64,000 nucleotides of DNA from Adenophora triphylla var. japonica (taxonomy: Eukaryota > Streptophyta > Magnoliopsida > Asterales > Campanulaceae): positions 1-64,000 of the forward strand of contig JAFEMH010006990.1 of assembly GCA_022495995.1 (NCBI GenBank), written 5' to 3'. A program made the position numbers and the translations under genes. This document shows, piece after piece, positions 23,620 through 34,631 of the stretch (positions are counted from its first letter, which is position 1; the number at the start of each line of letters is the position of its first letter). Under the pieces are notes generated by a model. The model saw only the letters and a program-made list of their open reading frames with translations. It had not been told where the DNA came from and did no database searches.

Positions 23620-24135
23620 GTACCATGAGAAGTTGATGCCGTTGATGGGATTTGTTTTGCTGCGAGTGTTATAAAGATGACTTCCACAACCTCATGTGCA
23701 CTAATTGAGTGATCTCCATCTGTCTATATTTCAACAATAGGTATCATTACATCCCGGACATTTATGATCATATCCCATGGATTTGGGGCAGCAACTTTAG
23801 TTGTCCTACTGACAGCGTGAGCTCTTTCAGCTATGGGGTGAACAATTAGATAACAATAACTAGAGTACCATTGCTGATAATTATCGGCAGTCTCTTGTGG
23901 TACTCGACATTTCTGGAACGAGCGTTTATCAAGCAAATGCGACTTCCAAAAGGAGAATGATTGGGCAAACATGATCCACCCCACCAAAGATTTCTTATCT
24001 CATTTCGGCATCCCTAGTCCAAGTGGACTGATTGATATTATTTGCACAAATCCAAACTGTCAAAAGACCCAATCAGAAAGATGTGGATTCACGACATTTT
24101 TGGCAACTATAGCTCCTTGATATAGAGCGGCTATG
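23620..24135 (-). pseudogene. Plant mobile domain (PMD) C-terminal fragment inside the MULE
   Basis: Minus-strand reading from the A insertion point gives VNPHLSDWVF, a stop, QFGFVQII, a second stop, then an open piece 23987-23724 with KSHLLDKRSF and NYQQWYSSYCYLIVHP. This matches the C-terminal part of plant mobile domain proteins. The N-terminal part is missing, probably displaced by element A. Whether the MULE or an earlier element brought it is open. Confidence 0.55.
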
Positions 24136-24351
24136 TGTAAGTACCCAAATCTGGCTCATGCTCCCGGTTAAGTTTCCCGGCAATTCCCCGGACTTTCCTA
24201 AAGTTCAGGGGCAATTCGGGAACTTTTTCGAACCTTCCGAGGGGCGAAGGACTTACTAGAAATTAAAATTCCACGTATTACTTCGGTGAAAAACCCTTCT
24301 AGAAGGCGACCTTGCATGGTTCTAAAAAAATGCTGAGTCATAAGGGATAAT

Positions 24352-24424
24352 GCCGCACGGCTGCATTAGCCAAGAACTCCCAGCCGCACGGCTTCATTAG
24401 CTGCAGCCAGACTGCCTATAAATA
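24352..24424 (+). promoter_or_regulatory. Putative core promoter of A LTR: dyads, CTGCAG, TATA
   Basis: GCCGCACGGC (24352-24361), AGCCGCACGGCT (24382-24393), CTGCAG (24401-24406) and TATAAATA (24417-24424). The 'cggcttcatta' surroundings recur in A's leader (26478-26489, perfect AGCCGTACGGCT) and antisense gene region (47775-47816, 49450-49490). Confidence 0.6.
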
Positions 24425-24849
24425 GAGACCTCCTCTATTCATTTTAAGGGGGATTTTTAGTAACCTTACTCTGCCAAAATACCACCACGAAATTTCAGTA
24501 AGTTGAGAGTGTCAAAAGCCACCTCCCTCTTCATCAAAACCTTCAAAAGTTGGTCCCTTCCTTAGGCAAACTTCAAGAAGAAAGAGGGACACCACCATTG
24601 GTAACCTCTCCTCCCCTTTACCTTGCATTATACTTGTATTTATGTGATATATTTGCTCATTGCTTTACATATTGCTATATACTTGCTTGGGACTTGATAT
24701 ATTGTCATTAAAGATCATATCTTTAGGCATGTAAATCATATTACCCCCTTTCCCCTATCACATAGGATCCATGGAGGATCCAACCCAAGGATGAACAAAT
24801 AAGACCTCAAAAAAGGCTTGTTCTAGGGTTGATCTCTCACATGGTGATG

Positions 24850-25240
24850 TGAAAAGTAGCATCCTTTGCTCCTAAAATGTCATTTTACCACATAAAGTTG
24901 CATCCTTTGCATTAAAAGTGTTATCTTTGCATTAAAATAGCATCCTTTGCTCCTAAAATGTCATTTTTACACATCAAGTTGCATCCTTTGCATTAAAAAT
25001 GTTACCTTTACATACAAAATAGCATCCTATGCATCAAAGTAGCATCCTTTGCTCTTAAAATGACATCTTTATGCATCCTTTGCACTTAAAATGTCATTTT
25101 TGTACCAAAGTTGCATCCTTTGCATTAAAAATCATTCTTTACATCAAAGAAGCATCCTTTGCAACCAAGTAGCATCCTTTGCACATAAAAATGTCATCTT
25201 TTTCATTAAAATGGCATCTTTAGCTTAAACATGCATCCCC
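24850..25240 (+). repeat. Short tandem repeat in the A LTR
   Basis: About a dozen copies of 'gcatcctttgc' alternating with 'aaaatgtcatcttt', period 18-36 bp. Both B LTRs carry fewer copies in reverse (about 28340-28575 and 39735-39970), so length differs between copies. Confidence 0.75.
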
Positions 25241-26078
25241 CATGTCCCTCATGGTTGGATCTCTCTCCTAGGATTGCCTAGTGACCTTCTTAAGGCACAA
25301 AAGGGCATAGGATGAGTATAAAGATCCAATCTTTATACCCCTTCCCTAGTCCCCCTTGGTACTTGGAGCACTTCTTGGAGCGAGATGATGTAAAGGTCCT
25401 ATCTTTACGTCATTTCTTCCATTCAAAGGTGCCATAGATGGATTCTCCTTTAGAAAAGGATGAGCCCTAGCCACATATCTCTGATCATCACTTGAGACGA
25501 GCCTAAATGCCCCGAAAAGTTCAAATCGTCTCAAGATGTAGGATTGATAGGCAAAGGTCACTCCTTTCTAAAGGGTCTCATCCTTGGACTCTAAAACGGT
25601 GTCCCTATCTTGATCACATGTGACCCAAGGTCTCATCATGATGATCATAAGTCCAAGGTGAGAACGGGACCAAAGTCCCTAATACATAAAAATCCAAGGA
25701 ATCCCGAGCGATAACCAACTCATAGTTTATACGTCCGAAAGACCACTTGGAACATTTCCTCCTTTTCAAAGCACACATCCCACACACGAAAACACTAAGG
25801 CAAGTATGAGAAGCGGATCCTGGAAGACTTGCTTCGGCAAGGCTCTTTGGGTGAACGACGATCCGTTCTTCCTAAAGGGTAACTTAACCTCCGGACCCAA
25901 ATCCTTTTTTTCAAAGTTTTGAGGAAATCAAAATGGCGTGGCGACTCCGTTTTTCAAATTAAACCGGACGTTTCCAAACTGATGTGAGGCGGTGATCCCC
26001 CTTACACGAGAAAGTGGTTCCAAAAGTAAAATAAACAAAAAAGGAGAGCCGCTTATCTTGGGCACCACATTCACAGTT

Positions 26079-26096
26079 TGGCGACTCCGCTGGGGA
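26079..26096 (+). other. Primer-binding site of A
   Basis: TGGCGACTCCGCTGGGGA three bases after the LTR end. B and D2 have the exact reverse complement at their own 5' LTRs. Confidence 0.9.
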
Positions 26097-27552
26097 CAGT
26101 CCAAAGGAGAAAGCTTTCATTTTTAAAATAAAAAAAATGATACCCGGTATATAGGTGGAAACCATTAACCTTCCTGTATCGCTTCCTAACCCGAGGCTTG
26201 GGATAAACGATGGTCTAACAATCCCACGTACCGGTATCTCTTTTCAAAAAAATAAAAAGAGAAAGCTTTTTACGAGAGGGTTAGCCTTCCGCCGCAGATC
26301 CGCTTCTCATACTTACTCTATGTTCTTGCATTGCATTGCATGCATCCATGGTTCTTGGGAATTGTGCATATTCTGAAACTGAACAGGAAAGCATTCTGGA
26401 AGCTGAAAAGGTGGCCAAAAGGCCGGGGAAACAGTCTGCAAATCAAAGGAAATGGAACCTGGAAAGTTGCTTGATGCAGCCGTACGGCTTAATCCTCTTT
26501 GGATTCTGATCGGGCGGCTTCATTGGCAATTCCACCAGGACAAAATCGAGGCCAATCTGGCAACCTTGGCAGCTTGGGGCTATTCAGTTCCAAGACTGAT
26601 CGGGGCTCCCAAAAAATTTACGTGCTTATTTGCTGCATTTTCCCCCATCCCGAAAAATCATTCCTTTAAAACACATTTCTGAAAATTTCTATTTTAACTC
26701 AAAAGGAATATTTTTAGGAGGCCGCACACTACGCGCACCATATATATCCTGTACACTTTGCACGCACGTCCCTTTAACCCGGGGTGGTTGTTCAGTTGCA
26801 GTCACGGATAGTATTACGATGCTCCCGGGCGCGCACGGAATCTTCCCAAACTCCCCATGGCAGCCAGTGTCGACCAATGCATAGTTCGTGTCACACATTT
26901 TAAAACCGTGACTTTTGGTTGGTTTTTGGTCTAGTCCGTGTCATATAGCCCAGTTGCATACCCCCATAAAGGTCAAACCTTAGCCCTGTCGAGAGTCAAG
27001 ATCTTTCGCGCAAGCGGAGCTCTGCCAAAATTCCGACAAAGAAAATTTGCAAGATCTTGACCCCGGCATTGACTTTGACCTTGACCCGCACGGGATACGT
27101 AAAGGTCAAACCTTAGCCCATGACGGAAGTCGAGATACTTCGCGCAAGCGAAACTCTGTCGAAATTCCGACAAGGAAAAATTGGCAGAATCTTGACTCCG
27201 GCATTGACTTTAACTTTGACCCACACGGGATGCGTAAGAGTCGAGACCGAGTCCGTGCCAAAAATCCGAAGATCTTTCGCGCAAGCGGAGCTCTGCCGAA
27301 ATTCTGACAAGGAAAAATTGGCAAGATCTTGACCCGACATTGACTTCGACTTCGACTCACGCACAGCGTATGCAACGAAGTTCAATGTGACACTGTGTCA
27401 TCCGGCTTTTACAGCCTGACCCATGCCTATTATCTTCTCGGACATTGCCGAAAAGTCAAAACGTCAATCGCGCAAGCGAAACTCTGCCGAAATTCCGTTA
27501 AGGCTGTAAGATGAGACTTTCCCGGTATTGCCTTGACTATAATCTGCATCGC
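26097..27552 (+). other. Element A leader, first part
   Basis: Untranslated region between PBS and first ORF, continued at 40690 after B. The TSD copy ATCGC is 27548-27552. No ORF with a known domain. Confidence 0.8.
26968..27370 (+). repeat. Three tandem leader units of about 133 bp with GCAA-loop hairpins
   Basis: Units start near 26968, 27104 and 27236. Each holds TTCGC-GCAA-GCGGA or GCGAA (27005-27018, 27139-27152, 27276-27289), and a fourth TCGC-GCAA-GCGA lies at 27468-27479. GCAA fits the GNRA tetraloop rule. B has counterparts at 37661-37672, 37854-37867 and 37991-38004. Confidence 0.7.
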
Positions 27553-29284
27553 TGTGAATGTGGGGGCCCAAATCTTTTTTGTGTTTTATTTGGATTCACT
27601 TGAGTTTGAAAACATCCGGTTTAATTTGAAAAAAACGGAGTTGCCACGCCATTTTTGATTTCCTCAAAATTTTGAAAAAAAGGAATAAGGGTCCGGAGGT
27701 TAAGTTACCCCTTGGGAAGAACGTTTAGCGTTCACCCAAGGTGCCTTGCCGAAGCAAGTCTCCCAAGATCCCATTTTTCGTGCTTGCTTGCGTGCTTTCT
27801 TGTGTACATATGTTGAAAAGAGGGGGGGTGTTCCAAGTTGTTTTCCAGACGTATAAACCATTTAGTTGGTTATTGCTCGGGATTCCTTTGATTTTTATGT
27901 GTTCGAGACTTTGATTCCGTCCTCATCTTGGACTTGTGATATCACTATTTGACCTTGGGTCACGTGTGATCGAGAGAAGGACTCTCTCTTATAGTCCAAA
28001 AGTGAGGTTCTTTAGAAAAGAATATCCTTAGCCCATCAATCCTACATTTTGAGACGATTGAGCTTATGTAGGGACTATTATGCTCGTCTCAAGTGATAAT
28101 CGGAGATATAGGGTTCAAGATTTATCCATTTCTAAAGGGATTATGGCACCTTTAATGGAGGAAACGATGTAAAGATGGGATCTTTACATCGGTCCGCTCC
28201 AAAGGATGCATCAAGTACCCAAGGGAACTAGGGGAAGGGTATAAAGATTGGATCTTTATGCTCTTCCTATGCTTTTTGTGCCTTAGGAAGGTCACTAAGC
28301 AATCGTAGGAAAGAGAGATCCAATCATGAGGGACATGAAGGATGCATTCTAAACTAAAGATGACATTTTTAATGTAAAAGATGACATTTTGGGTGCAAAG
28401 GATGCTATTTGATTGCAAAGGATGCTTTTTTGATATAAAGAAATGATTTTTAATGCAAAGGATGCAACTTTTATATGTAAAAATGACATTTCAAGTGCAA
28501 AGGATGCTACTTTTATGCAAAGGATGCTACTTTATATGAAAAGATGTCATTTTGAGAGCAAAGGATGCTACTTTTCACATCACCATGTGAGAGATCCACC
28601 CTAGAACAAGCCTTTTTTGAGGTCTTATTTGTTCATCCTTGGGTTGGATCCTCCATGGATCCTATGTGATAGGGGAATAGGGGTAGGATGATTTACATGC
28701 TTAAAGAAGGAATCTTTAATGACAATATATCAAACACCAAGCAAGTTATGGAAAGCAAGGAGCAATATATCACATAAATACAAGTATATTTCAAGAAAAA
28801 GGGGAGAAGAGGTTACCAATGGTGGTGTTCCTCTATCTCCTTGAAGTTTGCCTAGGGAAGGACCAACTTTGGAAGGTTTTGAAGAGGAGGGAGGTGGTTT
28901 TTGGCACTCTCAACTTTCTGTAATTTCATGGTGGTATTTTGGCAGAATAACAATGCTCCAAAAAACTCTCCTCAAATGAATAGAGGAGGTCTCTATTTAT
29001 AGGCAGTCTGGCAACAGCTAATGAAGCCGTGCAGCTGGGAGTTCTTGGCTAATGCAGCCGTGCGGCATTATCCTTTATGACTCAGCATATTTCTAGAATC
29101 ATGCAAGGTGGCCTTCTTGAAGGGCATTTCCACCGAAGGAATACGTGGAATTTTAATTCCTAGTAAGTCCTTCGCCCCTCGGAAGGTTCGGAAAAGTTCC
29201 CAAATTGCCCCTGAACTTTAGGAAAGTTTGGGGAATTGCCGGGAAACTTAATCGGAAGGCATGAGCCAGATTTGGGTACTTACA
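27553..29284 (-). mobile_element. Element B 3' LTR
   Basis: 1732 bp, in + reading starts TGTGAATG and ends TTACA. Two-tier U5 stem at 27710-27741 (CCTTGGG/CCCAAGG, inner GAACG/CGTTC). TATA region and dyads near 28990-29070 in reverse. Confidence 0.93.
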
Positions 29285-29319
29285 GAAGCCCCTCAGCAAC
29301 GTCACTTGCAATGCGAGTG
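29285..29319 (-). other. Polypurine-tract-like site and hairpin of B
   Basis: On the minus strand: CACTCGCATTGCAAGTG (29319-29303), with complementary CACT and AGTG ends, then GAGGGGCTTC ending at the LTR. Confidence 0.6.
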
Positions 29320-29404
29320 GGGTTGTTGATAAAAAAGGATCCGATCTGGCGAATGCCGAGACGGATTGGGTGACCAAGGTGGTCGAGTGGCTGAACCTTT
29401 GGAA

Positions 29405-29451
29405 GGCTACCTACGTATCCCGAGTGGGAATCAAGCCATAATCGTAGTTCA
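29405..29451 (-). other. Nested-hairpin motif, copy near B 3' end
   Basis: Minus strand: GAACTACG pairs with CGTAGG; inner stem TTCCC and GGGA. A second copy is at 29752-29797 with inner ATTCC-TCT-GGGAT. Confidence 0.55.
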
Positions 29452-29984
29452 GAATGAGATACGCTGGGGAATGGCGAAGAGAGACTGGTCTCTTGCTGGA
29501 GAAATAGAAGGGAAAGTGACCTGGGAGGTCAAGTGACCGATCCTACTGGGGATATGCTAGATGAAGGAAGTGACCGATGTGGTCGGATATCTGGACCTTT
29601 ATGAGGGGCTACTTCACCACTGAGGAGTGATGAAGGAACAGGGTGACCAATGTGGTCGGATGGCTGGACCTTTATGAAAGGCTGCCTCACCACTGAGGAG
29701 TGATGAAGGAAGAGGGTGACCACTGCGGTCGGATGGCTGGACCTTTATGAAAGGCTACCTACGTATCCCAGAGGAATCAAGCCTTAGTCGTAGTTCAAGT
29801 CTCACTAGATAGTTAGGAACGATGTCTAGGATCCTTGAGGTTTTGACGATTCGTGGAGGAGTCACCTTATTGACAATTAATGGAGGTTGTCACCTGATTG
29901 ACAATTAATGGAGGTTGTCACCTGATTAACAATTAATGGAGGTTGTCACCTGAAGAAGCTAAAGCTTACATCACTATCGAGTAG

Positions 29985-30850
29985 ACAGAGGTAGCTATAG
30001 CTGGAAAACTAAAGCGTACTTCACTATCTAGAAGATATAGGTAGCTAAAGTTTGGAGAACTTGAGCGTACTTCTCTATGGGATAGAGGTAGCTAAAGTTT
30101 GGAGAACTTGAGCGTACTTATCTATGGGATAGAGGTAGCTAAAGTTTGGAGAACTTGAGCGTATTTCTCTATGGGATAGAGGTAGCTAAAGTTTGGAGAA
30201 CTTGAGCATACTTCTCAATCTGTGAGATAGAGGTAGCTAAAGTTTGGAGAACTTGAGCATACTTCTCAATCTGTGAGATAGAGGTAGCTTAAGTTTGGAG
30301 AACTTGAGCGTACTTCTCAATCTGTGATAGAGGTAGCTTAAGTTTGGAGAACTTGAGCGTACTTCTCAATCTGTGATAGAGGTAGCTTAAGTTTGGAGAA
30401 CTTGAGCGTACTTCTCAATCTGTGATATAGGTAGCTAAAGTTTGGAGAACTTGAGTGTAATTCTCAATCTGTGATAGAGGTAGCTAAAGTTTAGAGAACT
30501 TGAGCGTACTTCTCAATCTGTGATAGAGGTAGCTTAAGTTTGGAGAACTTGAGCGTACTTCTCAATCTGTGATAGAGGTAGCTAAAGTTTGGAGAACTTG
30601 AGCGTACTTCTCAATCTGTGATAGAGGTAGCTTAAGTTTGAAGAACTTGAGCGTACTTCTCAATCTGTGATAGAGGTAGCTTAAGTTTGAAGAACTTGAG
30701 CGTACTTCTCAATCTGTGATAGAGGTAGCTAAAGTTTGGAGAACTTGAGCGTACTTCTCAATCTTTTTCGAACTAGAGATAGAGGTAGCTTAAGTTTGGA
30801 AAAACTTGAGCGTACTTCACAATCTCTTTCGAATTAGAGATAGAGGTAGC
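29985..30850 (-). repeat. Tandem array in B 3' region, about 50-bp unit
   Basis: About 16-17 units of 'gagaacttgagcgtac', 'ttctcaatctgtgatag', 'aggtagctaaagtttg' (+ reading). It is the reverse complement of the array in A at 49690-50345, at the equivalent position of both elements. GAGAA and TTCTC within each unit can pair. Before it, 'gacaattaatggaggttgtcacctg' is repeated three times (29870-29955). Confidence 0.9.
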
Positions 30851-33770
30851 AAAAGTTATGGGTAATCATGAAACATTTGTGAATGTATGCATATTTCTGA
30901 GATATGTTGAGGGACTAACGTACCTTTGCTGTGCTTACCTGCCGGAGAACAAGTCGCGGGGCTGTGTGGTAGTGGATAGAGCTGAGAGTCTTGATGCACC
31001 TGACCGAGATGTTGAAACATTTGGGGGCGTGAGGTACCTTTGACTGATTGGCATTTAAGAACTTGGAGTCCATGACCTACTTGCCTTTTGAGAACTTTGC
31101 ATCCATGACCTGCTTGCACTTGAGAACTTTGGTGTTCCTGACCGATTTTCATACACTGGAGATGGTCTTCTCATGTTTTGCCCAGAATCATTTCTTGCCG
31201 AAAAAGGGGGATTTGATTTCTTGCAATCTTGTTGAAACCATTGATTTTGGGCTTTGGTGAATATCTTCTTTGTTGAGGATGAGTCTCCGTAGCGATGGAA
31301 AATGGTCTTTCACGCTTGAATTCCTGCATTCGTTAGTGAAGAGACAAACAGAGATATGTATGACATCTGTGACAACACATGTAGGTATGAGATGGTATGG
31401 TAGTGAATATGTTAGCAAAGCTAAAGGGGTGACAAACAATTCATGAAATCACTTAGAATGATGATTTTTTTTTATATGTATATATATTTTTTTCGTTTTG
31501 CTTTTGGGTCATGCGCGAGCCTAACTTTGGGCAAAAGTATTTCCTATTTCGATTTGCAATCAATTAAGGTTATTTCTCTTTGTGCATATCACATGAGCCA
31601 CGGGCTGACTCTTTTGTGGGAAGGCAATGCGAGAGGGGTTTTATGTATGTAAGAATGTGTTAGGGAACTGTTTGGGCAGGTTTTGAGCAAGTGGGGTTAT
31701 ATCCCTTGGGTGTGGACTGAACTGCTGTTGTTGCTGAGATGTTGTCAATGTGGACTAGAATTCCCTCTTGGGCTGAGACTGGGTTTAAACCTCGGGTCTT
31801 GATCAATGTTCCTTTCTCAAACTCTGGCATTTGAAGCTAATGCTGACAGGCTTTTAGAATCAAAGACTAAAGCAAATGTCAAAGTGACCAAACCTCTCTT
31901 CTGAGGATGGTTGTGACTTATCGAAGCCCCAGTCAGAGGAAAAAAATTATGCAAAGCCCCAGGTTCTATTAAAGCGAGGAAAGATCCTTTCATTGGCAAA
32001 GCCCTGGCTTAATGAGATGATTCGGTAGAGCTCCGACTGATGGTCTGATCCAAGATAACAGCGAAACACTGAACTGACTGGTCATCCAAAGAGAGAGGGT
32101 CACATTTGAAACGATCTCAAGGAATACATGAACAAAAACTTCTCTAAATGACTTGCGAAGATCCCGGCTTGACAAAGTATCGTGGGGAAGGCCCGAACAA
32201 AATGATTATAAAACCAAACTCGTTGGTTGACCATGACTGATCTCAAAATGCACTTGATGCAACCCCGATCCGTTGAAGCATTACGTTATGAAGCGTGAAA
32301 CCCATCATGGCTTCCAAAAGAGATTCTGATTCTGGTGAGTGCAAAAGGGGTCCTGTAGACTTGACTTCCAACGTTGGACTTAAAGTCATGATTAAGCCCC
32401 AGCCCTGATTACAATCTCATTCTCAAACTTGGACACCAAAGAATTTGCTCGGGGTAGGCTTTCAAAACATCCCTTTGCTTAGCGAAGCCCCAGTTTGAAG
32501 AACTGAGCAGGCAAAGTCTAGATTTTGGAGAAGTGACTTAGTAGAGCCCCAATCTTATGACCTAGCAAAAGTCCCAATCGGATTGGTACTGCAAAAGTGA
32601 TCCTGAGGTTGATCTGACCAAAACTGAATCCATCTAGGGACCTAGTGAAGAACCCGAGGCGGACTCCAAAAATGGCTAAAGAAGCCCTAGTCTAAAGGAA
32701 TGGCTTGGCAATGCCCCAACCTTGAAAAGTTTCAAGACAACCCTAATGCTAATTTGTAGCAGAAGAGGGAAAAACCTATCCTTTTGTATTTACTTCCTTA
32801 TTTTCTTTAGTCACTCAGTCAACCTTAAGAAGATGTGGGCGAAGAGAAGAATTTTAGGAAGATATATACATGCAGGGGCATATTTTTCGAAAGGTGGGAA
32901 TAGATCCCGATCTCGTGTTATTTTGATGGCCTTATTCGATGTAGGCACAAAAACTCGCTTTGGGTTTGACTCTTTTGAGAGAGTATAAGCGTAGAAAGGT
33001 TGGTAAAAGTGTATGGAATGCTGATAGAAAATCAGTGTTTAGTACTATTTTTCCTTAGATGTAGAAAAGGAAGACTTGTCAAGACATCTGAAAACTTGTT
33101 TTATTTACAATGATCACAAGATTGCTTAAAACCCTTTATTAATGTTCGGGTTATTCAACCACTAATCTCGATATGAATAAACATTCTGATTAATCATGAG
33201 GAGAAAGTCAACCAGTATCGAGGATCAAGCTTGGCTGGGTGTGAAAGAAAGGTCTGTGTATAGGGAGGTCATTGATGAGACCGGGTTTCCTGGGATTTGA
33301 ATGTGTTTATGGGAGAGGTCACTGATGAGACCGGATTTTCTGGAATTTGAATATGCTTATGACCGGACCATTTCTGGTTGCCTACGTTCCCCTCATTGTG
33401 AGGAGCTCAGGTCGCCGTAGTTCGGCTTCGGCTGAACTGTGTTTGGTTTTAGGAAATGGGATTTGAACCTTTGTGGTTCCTTTGGTGGAAAGGCTCGGAT
33501 GAGAAGTTTGGATGATGAGGCGTGGGCCTCGGGATGATTCCTTGACCAAGTCATTTTGAACGGCTGCTTCAATTGCTTCCTGATTTTCGTCTTTCATTGG
33601 GGGAGAAAGGATTCACATATGCCTAAAGGCTTATGGAATGTTTCTGCTTTTGCTTTGACCACTCCATTGATATCGACAACTTTCATTCTTTGAGCTTTGA
33701 TTTTTCCTGTCCGTCAAGCTTTTAATTGGCGATGCTGGGTCTTTGGCCTCATTTTTTTCTTTTTCTTCAT
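30851..33770 (-). other. Element B 3' region without gene
   Basis: Decayed sequence with many short phrases 'aagccccagt' (31900-32720). Bases 33050-33430 match, same orientation, D2 at 59400-59740. Only a vestige of the PMD gene is left (about 30930-30965). Confidence 0.6.
33377..33424 (-). other. Nested-hairpin motif, copy in B middle region
   Basis: Minus strand: CGAACTACG pairs with CGTAGG; inner stem CCTCA-CAA-TGAGG, against CCTCC-CAA-GGAGG in D1. Confidence 0.6.
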
Positions 33771-33773
33771 ATG

Positions 33774-33941
33774 CAACCCTGTTTTTTGCCTAGACCGTCC
33801 CCTTCAGGGTTTTTAGCCTAGCTGGGTATTACTATATTTTTTTCTGCTTTTTTTTTTTTTTTTTTTTTTCGTGCAACCCTGTTTTTTGCCTAGACCGTCC
33901 TTTTCAGGGCTTTCAGCCTAGCTGGGTATTACTCTTTTTGC
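33774..33941 (-). repeat. Twice-repeated conserved box in B
   Basis: Two copies (33774-33835 and 33871-33941) of 'gcaaccctgttttttgcc', 'tagaccgtcc', 'agcctagctgggtatt'. They are separated by a long T run (about 33848-33870). Followed by a (TTTA)n run near 33947-33965. Confidence 0.8.
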
Positions 33942-34249
33942 ACTATATTTATTTATTTATTTATTTTTTTTAAAGCACATGAAGGCCAAGGTGAGCCCCT
34001 ACTTGAACTTTTTTGATACCCTTGAGGTCTAAGGCAAGCTCCTAGGTTGTTGTCGACATGTGGTCAATCTTTCGAAGCTGAGTGGCCTTTTGTTGTCCCT
34101 TGACGATGCCGCCGTCGTTGACTTGGTCAAGGTGATGGTGAGGACATGATTTGGGAGGCGTATGGCTTGATGAAGGCTTTTGTGAGGTAAGGAAAGTGTA
34201 TGGCTTGATGGAGGCCTTTTGTGGGGTAAGGAAAGTGTATGGGGAAGGC

Positions 34250-34631
34250 ATTAGTTGACTTTCTCACACCGATTAATCAGAACGTGAATTATTTCGAAAG
34301 ATTATTTGTTGAACAATGCAAGTGATCATATAAAATAAAACAATTTCATTAAATGTAATGTAGGTGTGCAAATAATGTCTTAAGTCTAGCAAGAAAGGAA
34401 AAAGACTCTTTGATAGAAGATTTAAGATCAACTACAAATGTTCGAGGAGGACTTGATTGAAAGAGAAAAGTACTAGGACCTACGAAGGTTGACTGAGAGA
34501 CTGTTTTATCTTTTAATCTTGCTTAAGGATAGGTAGACCCTAGTCTAGCTACTCTTCGGTGTTGGGCCACATTTCTACCCTTCAACATTGGAAGTAAATT
34601 CCTCATGAAGATATGACATATTACGCCCGCC
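34250..34631 (-). other. Element B region downstream of gag
   Basis: Non-coding. 34250-34370 is the conserved stretch shared with the start of D1 and with D2. Confidence 0.5.

Larger units (their letters stand above)
11000..24135 (+). mobile_element. MULE DNA transposon with transposase and OTU protease, split by element E (approximate left limit)
   Basis: Left half: dyad repeats and transposase (to 13970). Right half: OTU domain, related dyad repeats and a PMD fragment on the opposite strand. The right side is cut by the insertion of A at 24136. Fusion or tandem placement of a MULE transposase with an OTU-type cysteine protease is a known plant MULE arrangement. Reading joins cleanly when E and one copy of its GTAAC duplication are removed. 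Confidence 0.7.
24136..26075 (+). mobile_element. Element A 5' LTR
   Basis: TGTAAGTACCCAAATC to ACATTCACA, 1940 bp, preceded by CTATG. Contains the promoter block at 24352-24424, a run of 'gcatcctttgc' repeats (24850-25240), a U5 stem CTTTGGG/CCTAAAG with inner GAACG/CGTTC (25845-25877), and a PBS-like core TGGCGACTCCG (25939-25949). Confidence 0.92.

Noticed and set aside
26079..26096. tRNA gene fragment
   Set aside because: Only the 18-base complement of a tRNA 3' end at the fixed place after the LTR: a primer-binding site.
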